Assembly (NCBI RefSeq): GCF_000714815.1
Contig: NZ_JMIH01000039.1
Span: 47,212-111,211 of the forward strand
Length of the DNA: 64,000 bases
Direction: 5' to 3'
From: Anditalea andensis
GTDB lineage: Bacteria; Bacteroidota; Bacteroidia; Cytophagales; Cyclobacteriaceae
The notes beneath the pieces are model-generated. The model was not told the origin of the DNA. It saw only the letters and a program-made list of their open reading frames with translations, and did no database searches. Numbering within the stretch: position 1 is the stretch's first letter; every line of letters starts with the position of its first letter. Made by a program: the position numbers and the translations under genes. This document shows, piece by piece, positions 45,635 through 54,220 of this stretch.

Positions 45635-45994
45635 TTATATTGTGTTTAAAAAAGTAAGTTTATAGCCATCAATGTCTTTAACATGGAATGCTCTACCAAA
45701 AGGAGTGTCTATAATTGGTCCCAGAGTAATTATTCCGTTTGCTATTAATTTTTCTTTTAGTTCTTCTACATTTTCATTCACGGCAAACCAAAGTGCCATA
45801 CCAACTCCCAATTCTTTTCCTTCAAGTGGTTCAAGTGGTGTGCGAATAGCAAAACTTGCTTGTCCTTGATTGTACTTGAAAACACAGGCTTGTGGGTTAG
45901 CGTTATCAATGACAAACCCTAATTTGTCGGTGTAGAATGCTATTGATGCTTCTAAATTTCTTACTTGAAGAGATGCAAATGTTAATTGTATCAT
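45635..45994 (-). CDS. Glyoxalase/bleomycin-resistance/dioxygenase (VOC) fold protein
   Basis: The protein has 119 residues. It has the paired beta-alpha-beta3 modules: VRNLEASIAFYTDKLGFV at the start and FGRAFHVKDIDGYKLTFL at the end, where the last metal-ligand Glu position appears as Lys. It is the first gene of the MarR-controlled operon. Its role could be detoxification of a reactive aldehyde or binding of a small molecule. Confidence 0.88.
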   Translation of the reverse strand: MIQLTFASLQVRNLEASIAFYTDKLGFVIDNANPQACVFKYNQGQASFAIRTPLEPLEGKELGVGMALWFAVNENVEELKEKLIANGIITLGPIIDTPFGRAFHVKDIDGYKLTFLNTI

Positions 45995-46010
45995 TTTTGT
46001 TATTGTTTAA

Positions 46011-46045
46011 ATTGTTGTCACAAATATAATATACACGACAACAAT
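46011..46045 (-). promoter_or_regulatory. Promoter with flanking palindrome, probable MarR operator
   Basis: ATTGTTGTC (46011-46019) and GACAACAAT (46037-46045) are perfect 9 bp inverted arms. Between them, on the minus strand, lies TATATTTG, a match to the Bacteroidota -7 box TAnnTTTG, about 25 bp before the VOC gene start. A dimeric repressor bound here would block the promoter. The MarR gene in the same operon is the obvious candidate for autoregulation. Confidence 0.7.
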
Positions 46046-46129
46046 AAGCTAGCTTTTTTTTAAATTTTGTTTGTAGTGCTATAAAATGATGTTGTTTTTT
46101 ATTGGTGAGGTCGGTCGTAGCTTTATCGC

Positions 46130-46861
46130 TAATAAGTTTAAAAAGGGGAATCTCTCCCCCATCTTCCCAAATAACCGAACGTGAAAGCCTCCCTACGAAA
46201 GAATTTCCTACTTATAACCATACTTAAGGTAATGCACAAATTCTATTATCAGCGTTGGTGTTGTATCATTGCCATAAACCAATCCCTGAATAACAAAGTT
46301 TTAAATGACGGCGAAACATAGTATGTCCAGCTGCCTTTTACACTGTTCCTTTTGCAGAAACCTCATCCTTACTACGACTGAATCTGCCCCTTATACCCCT
46401 TTCACATTACCTGAAAATTTGCTTTATCATTCTATTTTACAGAAAGATTTAGAGTTGACTTGACTTGTTCCTTGAAATGACCTGTACTGCCTTTCCTTCA
46501 GTGTGGGACAGACGCTGGCAGCTTAACCCTGGATGCGCTGTGGCCAGTATATCGGATCGTCTGCCACACTTTGTCATAGGTACGAATGTAACTACCTATT
46601 TCCCACATCGTAAGTTGCTTTACCGTGGCTTCGTAACTGGTCTATTACATTCAGCTAATTCAGTACTCACCTACAGGTATCATGTACCCGTTTTTACCTA
46701 TCCGCTTACCTCATCAGTGTTCCCTATAATGCAGCTTAAGGTGGCTTGATGGCTGCTCTCCCGCATCTCATCTGGACCATCGGAGGGCCTCTCTATCGGA
46801 TATCAATAGACCTCCATCCATTTCAAAGCATTCATTCCCGAAGGAATAATGCAAGTCACAC
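46130..46861 (-). mobile_element. Relic of an ORF-less group II intron
   Basis: On the minus strand the segment begins GTGTGACTTGCATTATTCC, like the GUGYG 5' end of group II introns. It includes GTCGTAGTAAGGATGAGG, a sequence usual just before the intron-encoded protein, and ends with CACGTTCGGTTATTTGGGAA and GGGGGAGAGATTCCCC, like domains V-VI. The reverse transcriptase is absent and the domain V stem no longer pairs well. At about 730 nt it fits an intron that lost its ORF. No long protein frame here is credible. Confidence 0.5.
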
Positions 46862-46994
46862 GCTTTCTTGTATATAAAAGTAAGCGGTTTTGTGGCACAG
46901 AACTTCCATTTAAGTATTAAATTTGATTTGAACAGAAAGGCTTGACGCTAGAAACATTTCGCCTTTTTTTAAATATGCATTGTTTCGTACTTTT

Positions 46995-47621
46995 CTAATT
47001 CGTTAATGCCACATACTCATAGAGCATCTTAGGATTTTCCGCCTCTGTTAATAAAAAATGGGCCACATCACTTCTAGAAATTTTGCCGATTTTCATATCT
47101 TTTCTAAGTTTAGGCAACGATTTATATGATTTTGTTAATTTCCCATTTGTAAGCATACCAGGTCTGACTATTTCCCATTTCATTGCACTTTTTGAAATTA
47201 ATTCTTCCATTAAAGTTTTGTCGATATACTGGTCTTTCAAAAATAATCGAATAACCATATGCATAAAGAAGCTCAAATAATTACTGCTTCCCCCTGCTCC
47301 AAAACCTGTAACAATAATGACAGGCTTTGTAAAATTCAATTCATCTGTCGCCTGAGTGATGGCCTTAGCAATTTCAGAAAATAAGGTAACGGCTTTTTTA
47401 TTTTTAGTGCCTGTTGTTATTAACACAGCATCGGTATCACTTATAGCTAATTTTAAGGCTGATACAGATGTTGCACTTCCATTGATTTTGGTCAATGATG
47501 GATGATTTGGAATTAATGAAGTATCTCTTGAAAGCGCCGATATTTCATGACCTCTTTCCAATGCCTGAAGTACAGTTAGTAAACCAATGCCTGCACTTGA
47601 ACCTATAACTGCTATTCTCAT
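46995..47621 (-). CDS. NAD(P)-binding oxidoreductase (NmrA/YwnB-like)
   Basis: The protein has 208 residues. It has the Rossmann start IGSSAGIGLLTVLQALERGH (residues 5-24), AVLITTGTK, and IVRPGMLTNG near residue 155, typical of small atypical SDR proteins. The stop of the phosphatase gene upstream is 3 bp from its start codon, so the two are co-transcribed. The substrate is unknown. Confidence 0.82.
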   Translation of the reverse strand: MRIAVIGSSAGIGLLTVLQALERGHEISALSRDTSLIPNHPSLTKINGSATSVSALKLAISDTDAVLITTGTKNKKAVTLFSEIAKAITQATDELNFTKPVIIVTGFGAGGSSNYLSFFMHMVIRLFLKDQYIDKTLMEELISKSAMKWEIVRPGMLTNGKLTKSYKSLPKLRKDMKIGKISRSDVAHFLLTEAENPKMLYEYVALTN

Positions 47622-47624
47622 GGT

Positions 47625-48425
47625 TTATTTATTAATTTGTAAATACTTTTGAGCGGCTTCTTTTTTTGCTACCAATAAGCTTTCGCTACCCCAATAGTAG
47701 GGCTGTCCTTCCGTAGTTAGTATTTCTACCCCGGCTTCTTTCGCTATCAGTATTCCAGCGAGCCAGTTAAATGTATCAAGATCTTCTTGAATGAACAGAT
47801 CGATTCTGCCTGCGGCAACATAAGCCAATTGGAGGCCGTGTGGCCCATAATTTCTTACCACACCAAAAGTTTCAAGTAGATTTATAATTGTAGCCCCTGT
47901 TTTTTGTATTAAATCATTATTTGATTTGTCTTGATGCCCATACTCAAAGACGGCTACCATGGATGAAAAATCTATTTTATTACCTGGTTGTATTCTTATA
48001 TCATTCATAAATGCACCTTCACCTTTCTTTGCCCAAAATAATTCATCTGCCAAGGGGTCATAGATGACAGAATAGTAAATTTCGCCCTCCCGGATGAGTG
48101 CTAAATTTATAGTCCATCCCGGGATATGTTGGAGATACTGAATGGCACCGTCCATGGCATCGCAAAGCCAGTATTCTGGAAATTCAGCAGGATTTCTTTG
48201 AGCATTTGTATCAAATTCATCGCCTATTAGCCAGGGAGTATCAGGAAATTCTTCAGCCAAATCTACCTTTAAAAATGAAATACAGCATTCATCAATTTGG
48301 TATAATTTCTTTAAAAGATCTTCAGTACGCTCTGGTATGGGGTGTTGCTTGTACGTTTTTAAAAAAAGGTTTCCTGCTTTTTTTACTGAGTCATTAATTT
48401 TTAGAATGTTGATTTCTTCCTGCAT
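47625..48425 (-). CDS. Inositol monophosphatase-family phosphatase
   Basis: The protein has 266 residues. Metal-binding motifs are recognisable but variant: WLIGDEFD (usual GEE/GDE), CDAMDGAIQYLQHIPGW (usual DPLDGT-x-N-F), and FNWLAGILIAKEAGVEI (usual WDxAAG). Such enzymes dephosphorylate inositol phosphate, PAP or sugar phosphates using Mg2+. The Thr of DGT is replaced by Ala, which could lower activity. It is downstream of an AraC gene and probably controlled by it. Confidence 0.8.
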   Translation of the reverse strand: MQEEINILKINDSVKKAGNLFLKTYKQHPIPERTEDLLKKLYQIDECCISFLKVDLAEEFPDTPWLIGDEFDTNAQRNPAEFPEYWLCDAMDGAIQYLQHIPGWTINLALIREGEIYYSVIYDPLADELFWAKKGEGAFMNDIRIQPGNKIDFSSMVAVFEYGHQDKSNNDLIQKTGATIINLLETFGVVRNYGPHGLQLAYVAAGRIDLFIQEDLDTFNWLAGILIAKEAGVEILTTEGQPYYWGSESLLVAKKEAAQKYLQINK

Positions 48426-48456
48426 GATAATGTTGTTTAGTTATCATGCAAAGGTA
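48421..48456 (-). promoter_or_regulatory. Promoter and perfect palindrome at the phosphatase start
   Basis: TGCATGATAA and TTATCATGCA (48421-48430, 48441-48450) form a perfect 10 bp inverted repeat that includes the start codon of the phosphatase gene. Next to it TACCTTTG (minus strand, 48449-48456) matches the -7 box. It could be an operator or a 5' UTR hairpin that hides the start codon. Confidence 0.55.
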
Positions 48457-48503
48457 GAATGAGTTGTGAGGAGAAGATAGTTGTAATCAATGCAAGGATA
48501 GTT

Positions 48504-49364
48504 CTAATCGCGGAATTGCCTTCTGAATTGAAGCGGTGTGGTATGGGATATTTTCTTAAATAATTTGCCAAAATAGATAGGATCTTCGTAACCCACTTCG
48601 TAAGCAATTTCTTTAATGCTGCTATCTGTAAAATATAATAACCGCTTTGCTTCTAGAATGGAGATGTTTTGAATATGATTGGAAACAGAGCTTTGGGTCA
48701 GTTCTTTTATCGTGTCATTGAGATGTGACACGGAAATAGAAAGTTGAGAAGCATATTGCGATGGGCTCTTCCATTCTTTGAAGTTAACTTTCAATAATTT
48801 CTTAAATTCTTGTTCAATGATATAACCACGCTTTTCTTTTGTACTTACTTTTCCTTTATCATTTTCGGTTTCTTTAATAATTAAACAAAGTAGTGCATTA
48901 ATCAAGAATAAAATAGATTTACGGGTGTAAATATCATCAGCACTCTTTTGCAAATGGCTGGCTAATTGCAAAAAAGCATCGAAATCTTTTCCCACATTTT
49001 TTTTATGCTTCAGAGATATGGGTGCATTCCATTTGGTTTGCAGATAGCTTTGAAGTTCAGAATCCAATATGAACTCTTCAATACCAACAGCCCACCCAAC
49101 TCCATTTTTTGATTCTACAAGTTGATGTACCTGATGTGGTTCTATCTTGAGTATGAATGGTGCCGTTAGTTTTACATCTTCAAAGTCAATTTTGAAACAG
49201 AAGGTACCTTCAAAAGCAAATAGTAAAAGATAGTGGTCATCTCTGTGCGGTTTTGAAACATTGTGACCACCGTCATTTATTTGAATATTGGTAACCCAAA
49301 CCCCAACGGATTGTGTATCGGGTGAAAGACCAAACTCTTTGATAGACTGACTTATCTCATTCAA
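48504..49364 (-). CDS. AraC-family transcriptional regulator
   Basis: The protein has 286 residues: an N-terminal cupin-like sensor domain (HRDDHYLLLFAFEGTF, LKIEPHQVHQLV) and a C-terminal double HTH (about residues 190-285), with SPSQYASQLSISVSHLND, IKEIAYEVGYEDPIYFGKLF and the ending TPLQFRRQF. It stands 78 bp upstream of the phosphatase/oxidoreductase pair, its likely target. The inducer is unknown. Confidence 0.92.
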   Translation of the reverse strand: MNEISQSIKEFGLSPDTQSVGVWVTNIQINDGGHNVSKPHRDDHYLLLFAFEGTFCFKIDFEDVKLTAPFILKIEPHQVHQLVESKNGVGWAVGIEEFILDSELQSYLQTKWNAPISLKHKKNVGKDFDAFLQLASHLQKSADDIYTRKSILFLINALLCLIIKETENDKGKVSTKEKRGYIIEQEFKKLLKVNFKEWKSPSQYASQLSISVSHLNDTIKELTQSSVSNHIQNISILEAKRLLYFTDSSIKEIAYEVGYEDPIYFGKLFKKISHTTPLQFRRQFRD

Positions 49365-49433
49365 TTGGGAAGAATTTTAGCGTTTAATGTATAGGAATTT
49401 ATATAGAGTTTTCTGATTGTTTTGGGATATGTA

Positions 49434-49566
49434 TCACTACGTCCCTCGGCTAAAAAACTTGGGGTATTCAGAGTGATTTACTTTCAGTCAGATATAAAGG
49501 TAGCCATAAAAAGGAAGCTTCTGATAAATAATCGCCCCTTGTTTCCTTAGATGCTGTTATATGCTA
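49434..49566 (-). repeat. attC-like site 2 (CTAAGAAA type)
   Basis: The left arm CGGCTAAAAAACTTGGGGTA pairs imperfectly with the far arm, which reads CATCTAAGGAAACAAGGGGC on the other strand. It ends GCTGTTATATGC. It is a member of the same family as the sites at 50052, 55924, 56959 and 58051. It separates the AraC gene from the toxin-antitoxin relic. Confidence 0.55.
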
Positions 49567-49593
49567 TTTTCCATCATTTGTTCAAATCACTCA

Positions 49594-50040
49594 CTAAATT
49601 TTTACATTCAATTCAAGTTTTCCGCCAAAACCGAGCTCTATGATTTTTTGGAGTGTTGAAATTCGAGCTTCCTTAATGTTGTTCTCGATTTTTGAAATGT
49701 AGGATTTTGTAGTTCCAACTTTTTCTGAAAGCTATTCCTGTGTCATTCCCATTTCAATCCAAGTATCGTGAATTAAAGCCCCGATTTTAAAGGCTACATA
49801 ACCTGCTTCCAGTTCGTCACGCTCTTTTGTCCCTCGTTTGCCGTAGTTCTTTTCTTTAAACTCTTCAAGAGCCAGTAAATTTTTATTATTCGCTTCCTTA
49901 TTCTGCTTTTATCTAAGTGCCTTTTCTATTTCTCTCTTGGGGGTCTTTTGTGTTTTCTTTTGAAACCCGTTTGCTAATACAACCAATTGTCATTGGCCAA
50001 AAAAACAGTAAATTCTAAAATTCAACACTACCGACGAAGG
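49594..50040 (-). pseudogene. Decayed HigBA-type toxin-antitoxin cassette
   Basis: The antitoxin part reads GYVAFKIGALIHDTWIEMGM, TQE, then a TAG at 49732-49734 where the family has Gln, then LSEKVGTTKSYISKIEN: an XRE helix-turn-helix. The upstream toxin part keeps only a C-terminal half (RIYCFFGQ, TGA at 49990-49992, QLVVLANGFQKKTQKTPK), strikingly like the intact toxin at 61491 (LVVLFNGFQKKTQKTPK). Both genes are therefore dead. The unit lies neatly between attC-like sites 2 and 3. Confidence 0.8.
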
Positions 50041-50051
50041 AGGTTTAGTTT

Positions 50052-50179
50052 AACTGTCCGCATCTAATAAATTTGGGGCAATTCGGAGCGATTACCTGTC
50101 AAGCTGGGACAAGGTAGCTACCAAATACAAACCTTACGTAATCACTGACTTCCCCATGTTTTCTTAGGTGCTGTTGGTC
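50052..50179 (-). repeat. attC-like site 3 (CTAAGAAA type)
   Basis: The left arm CATCTAATAAATTTGGGGCA mirrors CACCTAAGAAAACATGGGGA from the right end. It ends GTTGGTC. The stop codon of the secreted-protein gene is only 6 bp beyond it. The ten bases GTTGGTCACT at this end reappear at the start of the same gene unit (51157 side, minus strand). Confidence 0.65.
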
Positions 50180-50184
50180 ACTGT

Positions 50185-51150
50185 TTATTTTTTCATTAAG
50201 AATATCTTATCATTAAAATAAGCCTTATGAATGTTTGTTGGGATATATTTTGTCGTGAAATCAGCACTCACTATAAAATCAATAATCCTATTTTTATTTG
50301 ATTCACTTTCTAGGTCTATTTTTAAAATTTCTGCTTTTCCCTTCTTGTCTATCAGCAATTTCACTTCGAATCCAAAACCACCGTTTCTATTCGGAGAACC
50401 ATCGGGGATATATGATTTCATGTCAAGATATTTTGCAAGGGCTATTTCAAACGGTTCCCCGCTTCTGAGTTCTGGAATACCATATTGTAGTTCAAACTTG
50501 GTGGGGTATTTTTCAAATTTCACTTTTTCGTTAATAACCTTAGTTTTGGTAAAATAGGTGTATGCATCATTTATCTTATTGGTAATTTTTCCAACTCCTA
50601 AATTGATAACAAGTAATACATTTTCACAGGTCACAATATTTAATTCTCCCCCTCTCAAAAAGATATAGTCTGACTCAATGCGCTTTTCAACTTTATTTGG
50701 AAGGTATTCATCGAAAATCAAAATATTAACTACTGAATCATAATTTGGTTTTCCTAAATAGAATGTGTTATAAACCCAATTGTACTTGCATGACCCTTCT
50801 GAAATGCCCACAAGTTCTTCTGTTCTGTATGCTTTTAAAATTCCATTTTGGGAATAAACTCTTAGAGGAGAATTGTTTCTGTCAGAAAAAGGCTCGATAA
50901 ACACAAGCTTTTGACCATTATCACTTAAGAAAACCGTTTCGCCCGCAAAATATCTATTAACCTTCCATATTAATTTGTCTCTGGAATCAAAAACCTGTGT
51001 TTGTCCTAGAGTATCATATTCTTGATTTGAATACGGTACAGAACAAATATAGAAATCTTGGTTTCTGGAAAACTTCTTGTATTCATAAGACAGTTGTCCA
51101 AAACCTTTAAAACTAAAAAATAAGAGCAATATGGTAATGTGTGTTTTCAT
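50185..51150 (-). CDS. Secreted hypothetical protein in a cassette
   Basis: The protein has about 321 residues with a clear signal peptide ending GFGQ. The C-terminal 80 residues (FGFEVKLLIDKKGKAEILKI) resemble the TonB-C-like beta fold seen in many Bacteroidota secreted proteins. The rest is not recognised. The ATG at 51150 is only 7 bp from the core of attC-like site 4, and the stop is 6 bp from site 3, so the gene fills the unit as in an integron cassette. Confidence 0.78.
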   Translation of the reverse strand: MKTHITILLLFFSFKGFGQLSYEYKKFSRNQDFYICSVPYSNQEYDTLGQTQVFDSRDKLIWKVNRYFAGETVFLSDNGQKLVFIEPFSDRNNSPLRVYSQNGILKAYRTEELVGISEGSCKYNWVYNTFYLGKPNYDSVVNILIFDEYLPNKVEKRIESDYIFLRGGELNIVTCENVLLVINLGVGKITNKINDAYTYFTKTKVINEKVKFEKYPTKFELQYGIPELRSGEPFEIALAKYLDMKSYIPDGSPNRNGGFGFEVKLLIDKKGKAEILKIDLESESNKNRIIDFIVSADFTTKYIPTNIHKAYFNDKIFLMKK

Positions 51151-51156
51151 AATAGT

Positions 51157-51282
51157 GACCAACGTATGGCTGAAAAAGCCATTGCGGACTTGAGGAGTAC
51201 CTTGTCCGCATGTAGGTTAAGATAAAGAGATACTGCTTAAAATACAACCAAGCCCGAAGTGGTCATTTACAGCATGTTAGGC
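51157..51282 (-). repeat. attC-like site 4
   Basis: It begins GACCAACG and ends GTTAGGCG, the second a perfect GTTRRRY core. Arms are more diverged than in other sites: AACGTATGGCTGAAAAAGCC against AACATGCTGTAAATGACCAC from the far end. It separates the secreted-protein gene and the acetyltransferase gene. Confidence 0.6.
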
Positions 51283-51325
51283 GTTCGGCAATCTTTCCAA
51301 TATCCTGGTGTTTTAAAAGGATGAT

Positions 51326-51865
51326 TTATATATCAATTTTAAAACATTCCCCATTTCTCTTGTATATCAAGTTATCACTTATTTGTTCATAAGTAGTTAC
51401 CAATTTTCCGAATTTCTGGTAAAAGGAGAACGATTTTTCATGGCTAGAGTTAACATAAATTCGATTAAATCCTTGATTTTTATAATGTGGAATAATCACA
51501 TTTTTGATCCAATGAGTTCCTATGCCTTTACCTTTCTCAACTAAATGAAAATATTTTAATAGCAATGATTGCTCTTCATTATCTATCTCATATTTATTTT
51601 CTAATTTACTTACTTTTCCTCCTACTATCAAAAGCACTCCCACAATTGTATTATTCTTAACGATATTATGAGTATCAAACCAAACTTCTGGGTCTTTTTG
51701 CAGTAAGAGTATTAATTTTGTTACATGGTATAGCTCATTATAATCATCCCAATGTTCATTATCTAGTTTCCAATTTACATAGGAACTTATAGGAGTAAGA
51801 AGTTTGTGGTTAAAGAGTTTACTAATTGTAAATGTTAATGTTTCTGTTTCTTGCAGAGCTTTCAT
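51326..51865 (-). CDS. GNAT-family N-acetyltransferase
   Basis: The protein has 179 residues. The acetyl-CoA loop is VEKGKGIGTHWI (about residues 112-123; R/Q-x-x-G-x-G/A pattern), followed by the GNAT beta5-alpha4 region GFNRIYVNSSHEKSFSFYQKFG. GNAT enzymes acetylate amines of small molecules, antibiotics or proteins and are frequent integron cargo. The substrate is not predictable. Confidence 0.85.
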   Translation of the reverse strand: MKALQETETLTFTISKLFNHKLLTPISSYVNWKLDNEHWDDYNELYHVTKLILLLQKDPEVWFDTHNIVKNNTIVGVLLIVGGKVSKLENKYEIDNEEQSLLLKYFHLVEKGKGIGTHWIKNVIIPHYKNQGFNRIYVNSSHEKSFSFYQKFGKLVTTYEQISDNLIYKRNGECFKIDI

Positions 51866-51924
51866 TTGTTTCTTTTAATAGTAGATAAGTGTGCCTGAAT
51901 GTTATTTGCTTCCTCTTTGTTAAC

Positions 51925-52057
51925 GCACAACGGTGTTCAGCTTGGAAACAGAGGGCATTCGAAGCCGTACCCTTCGAACCTACTCCTAGCTTATTAAAGA
52001 TACTGATTTTCATATTTACTCAGATCCGCCCGCTGTATCCAAGGTGATGTTATGGGC
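51925..52057 (-). repeat. attC-like site 5 (TTCAGC type)
   Basis: The left arm AACGGTGTTCAGCTTGGAAA mirrors AACATCACCTTGGATACAGC from the right end. It begins GCACAACG and ends GTTATGGGC. It is related to sites 1 and 6. The RhuM-Fic relic ends 12 bp beyond it. Confidence 0.62.
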
Positions 52058-52068
52058 TTTTCTTCTTT

Positions 52069-53035
52069 CTATGATCTGTTTATAAGATTTACGACCACAT
52101 TGATCATCATTTCCTTTTCTTCAGGTTTATTTTCAGCAATTAACAAAGTCAAAGCAACCAATGCGTTTTCACTGATTCTTTTAGTACCATCTGGAAAATT
52201 CAGACTTTTGTTCTTTTCCAAATGCCAAATGAATAGCCATGCTGCAATTCTTTTGTTTCCATTAGAAAATTAATGGTTTTTGACAACAAAATATAAAAGG
52301 GGCTCAACTTTTTCTTCTAAACTTCGGTATAGTTCTATTCCATCGAATGTTTGGTCTATGGCTGAAATTGAACCCTTAAAGGATTGGTCTTTTTCATTTC
52401 CAAAAAGACTTGACCCACCGAATCTTTTCTTTAATTCATCCACAGCATGTTTGGCTTCCTCGTAGGATATTCTAAAGTTGCTTGAATTGGGTTACCCGGT
52501 AAACTAAGTCTTTGATGGTCATAATCATCCAGAATATCCAAAGCAGTAGAGAATTCAGATACAACTTCAAATATACCCTTAGCCTGATCGTCTGAATCTA
52601 GACTTTGAATATTCTATTAACTAGTTTTATTATTTTCTGGAGCTCCAGTAACCTTTTTTCATTAATTGTATAGCCTTTTACCAGATGATCTTTAATGATT
52701 TTGTTGGCCCAAATTCCAAAGGCTGTACCGTGTTTGGAATTAACACGATAACCCACAGGAATGATCAGATCCAAATTATAGATTTTTATCTGTCTTTTTA
52801 CTGTTCTTTCTCCTTCTTGTTGAACTTGTGTAATTTTTGCACAAGTTTCCTCTTCATCCAATTCATAAGTCTTGTAAATATTTCGGATATGCCTAACTAT
52901 TAAAGTCCTGTCAGTGTCAAACAATTCAGAAATCTTAAATTAATCCAACCAAAGGGTTTCATTTTCAAGAAGCACTTGAATAGTAGGTGCGTTTTGACTT
53001 GTGTGATAAATTACCATTTCACCTGTATGCTTCAT
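52069..53035 (-). pseudogene. RhuM-Fic domain protein, decayed
   Basis: The N-terminal part reads ENETLWLD, TAA (52940-52942, where relatives have Gln), FKISELFDTDRTLIVRHIRN, a RhuM virulence-protein domain. After a frameshift near 52605 it continues DILDDYDHQRL, and after another near 52490 SYEEAKHAVDELKKRFGG and the Fic active-site helix VVKNH, TAA (52270-52272), FSNGNKRIAAWLF. Fic enzymes AMPylate proteins (HxFxxGNKR motif). At least two nonsense changes and two frameshifts make it inactive. Confidence 0.82.
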
Positions 53036-53129
53036 GAGCTAAACTTGACCTCATTTCATTTCGTTGGGTTCTTAAGAGGCTTGATTAATTAAATAAACTT
53101 CTAGTCTTTTCAGCAGCTGTAAAATATTT

Positions 53130-53426
53130 TCAATTGTACTTATTTTTTAAGAAATCTGTAATCTTCATTTCGAAGTTGATATAGGGAGGGAAAATTGCAC
53201 TTAATGCACCTAATAGGCTTGATATAAAAATGTTAGGGCAACATGCATCAACCATTATTTCGTTTCCACGAAGGGTTAACTGTGCGCCAATTATTGTGGA
53301 TTTTTGCACAATTATACTTTTTAAAGGATTAGAGTTAAATTGATAAACTTTGTAATAGGGAAATTGACCCTTCAAAGTCAAAAGCAATTGATTGATGTCA
53401 GGTAAATGTTCTGCTTTAAGTATCAT
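53130..53426 (-). CDS. Small hypothetical protein
   Basis: The protein has 98 residues without a signal peptide. The centre (SIIVQKSTIIGAQLTLRGNE) looks like beta strands, and the end has a hydrophobic stretch (ISSLLGALSAIFPPYI). It is not recognised. It shares an array interval with the RhuM-Fic relic and may be the remaining live gene there. Confidence 0.6.
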   Translation of the reverse strand: MILKAEHLPDINQLLLTLKGQFPYYKVYQFNSNPLKSIIVQKSTIIGAQLTLRGNEIMVDACCPNIFISSLLGALSAIFPPYINFEMKITDFLKNKYN

Positions 53427-53498
53427 ATTTTTCTATTTGTTCCAAACTTTAGTTTACGATTAAATACTGAATTAGTTATGTTCTCGAATTGCATAATT

Positions 53499-53594
53499 GT
53501 CTATAACGGGATTCAGCTTTGAGACGGCGGGCTTTCGGTGCCGTTAGTATTAAGTTACACGGTTCCGCCTGATGGATCCAAAGTGATGTTAGAC
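53499..53594 (-). repeat. attC-like site 6 (TTCAGC type)
   Basis: The left arm AACGGGATTCAGCTTTGAGA mirrors AACATCACTTTGGATCCATC from the right end. It begins GTCTATAACG and ends GTTAGAC, a perfect GTTRRRY core. The DUF6624 gene stops 12 bp beyond it. Confidence 0.68.
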
Positions 53595-53605
53595 TCTATT
53601 TTACA

Positions 53606-54220
53606 TTATAAACCATACTTAGATTTTACTTTTTGAATAGTTATATCATCGGCTAAATTCCAGCCTGATTGAGATCCAAATATTTGATAGCCATATTTCT
53701 TTAGGTATATTCTGTCAATAAGCATTTCTAGAGGAACAGGTTTTAAGTCTCCATCTTGCACAGCTTTATGTACTATTGGTAGATAAAACTTCTGCTGTGC
53801 TAATTCAGAATGTTGGATTACCGCCCACATTGTATGGTTAAACTTCTCCCCGACCATTGATTTGCCTATATATTTTTTGTGTTGTTTAAAAAGGGAATCA
53901 ATTGACGAAATATTTATTGAATCGAGGTAATTTTGATTTTCCCAATTATCATTTGCTTTTCTATGTCTTTGATCTCTCTCCGCTAAATCCGCCATGAATT
54001 TGACTAAATCATAATCAAATTGGTTTTGGGTGTAATCGGTAATTACAAATGCACCAATTTCGGTAAATAAGAATACACCATATTTGGCAACAATAATGCA
54101 CCACCAATAATCCCTTTGGGGCATGCCCCAAAGGGATTTTGGACTATTTTGCTGGTCTACCAAAACTAGCATTTTATGAATGTGTATTTGAACAAATTTA
54201 TGGTTTATTTTGAGATTCAC
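53606..54220 (-). CDS. DUF6624-like protein with an abnormal N-terminus
   Basis: The reading frame has 204 codons. Residues from about 75 onward match DUF6624: KFMADLAERDQRHR, MWAVIQHSELAQQKFYLPIV and a C-terminal GYQIFGSQSGW. The first 40 or so residues are encoded by DNA that carries a 30 bp palindrome and overlaps an IS21 fragment on the other strand, so the natural start was probably lost to an insertion. The gene may be a pseudogene. Family function is unknown. Confidence 0.6.
   Translation of the reverse strand: MNLKINHKFVQIHIHKMLVLVDQQNSPKSLWGMPQRDYWWCIIVAKYGVFLFTEIGAFVITDYTQNQFDYDLVKFMADLAERDQRHRKANDNWENQNYLDSINISSIDSLFKQHKKYIGKSMVGEKFNHTMWAVIQHSELAQQKFYLPIVHKAVQDGDLKPVPLEMLIDRIYLKKYGYQIFGSQSGWNLADDITIQKVKSKYGL
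54109..54138. repeat. Perfect 30 bp palindrome
   Basis: The arm AATCCCTTTGGGGCA is followed immediately by its exact reverse complement, with no spacer. It lies at the junction between DUF6624 sequence and the IS21 fragment. It would form a cruciform or a very stable hairpin, perhaps an insertion-sequence terminator or a target scar. Confidence 0.8.

Noticed and set aside
46465..46749. A 94-codon plus-strand reading frame as a gene
   Set aside because: It has no recognisable domain and lies antisense within the intron-like relic, so it is most likely a chance frame.
42933..50040. Stop-codon reassignment or programmed read-through to explain the in-frame stops
   Set aside because: All three stop codons are involved and replace different residues (probable Gly, Gln and others), frameshifts also occur nearby, and housekeeping-like genes elsewhere in the window have no internal stops.
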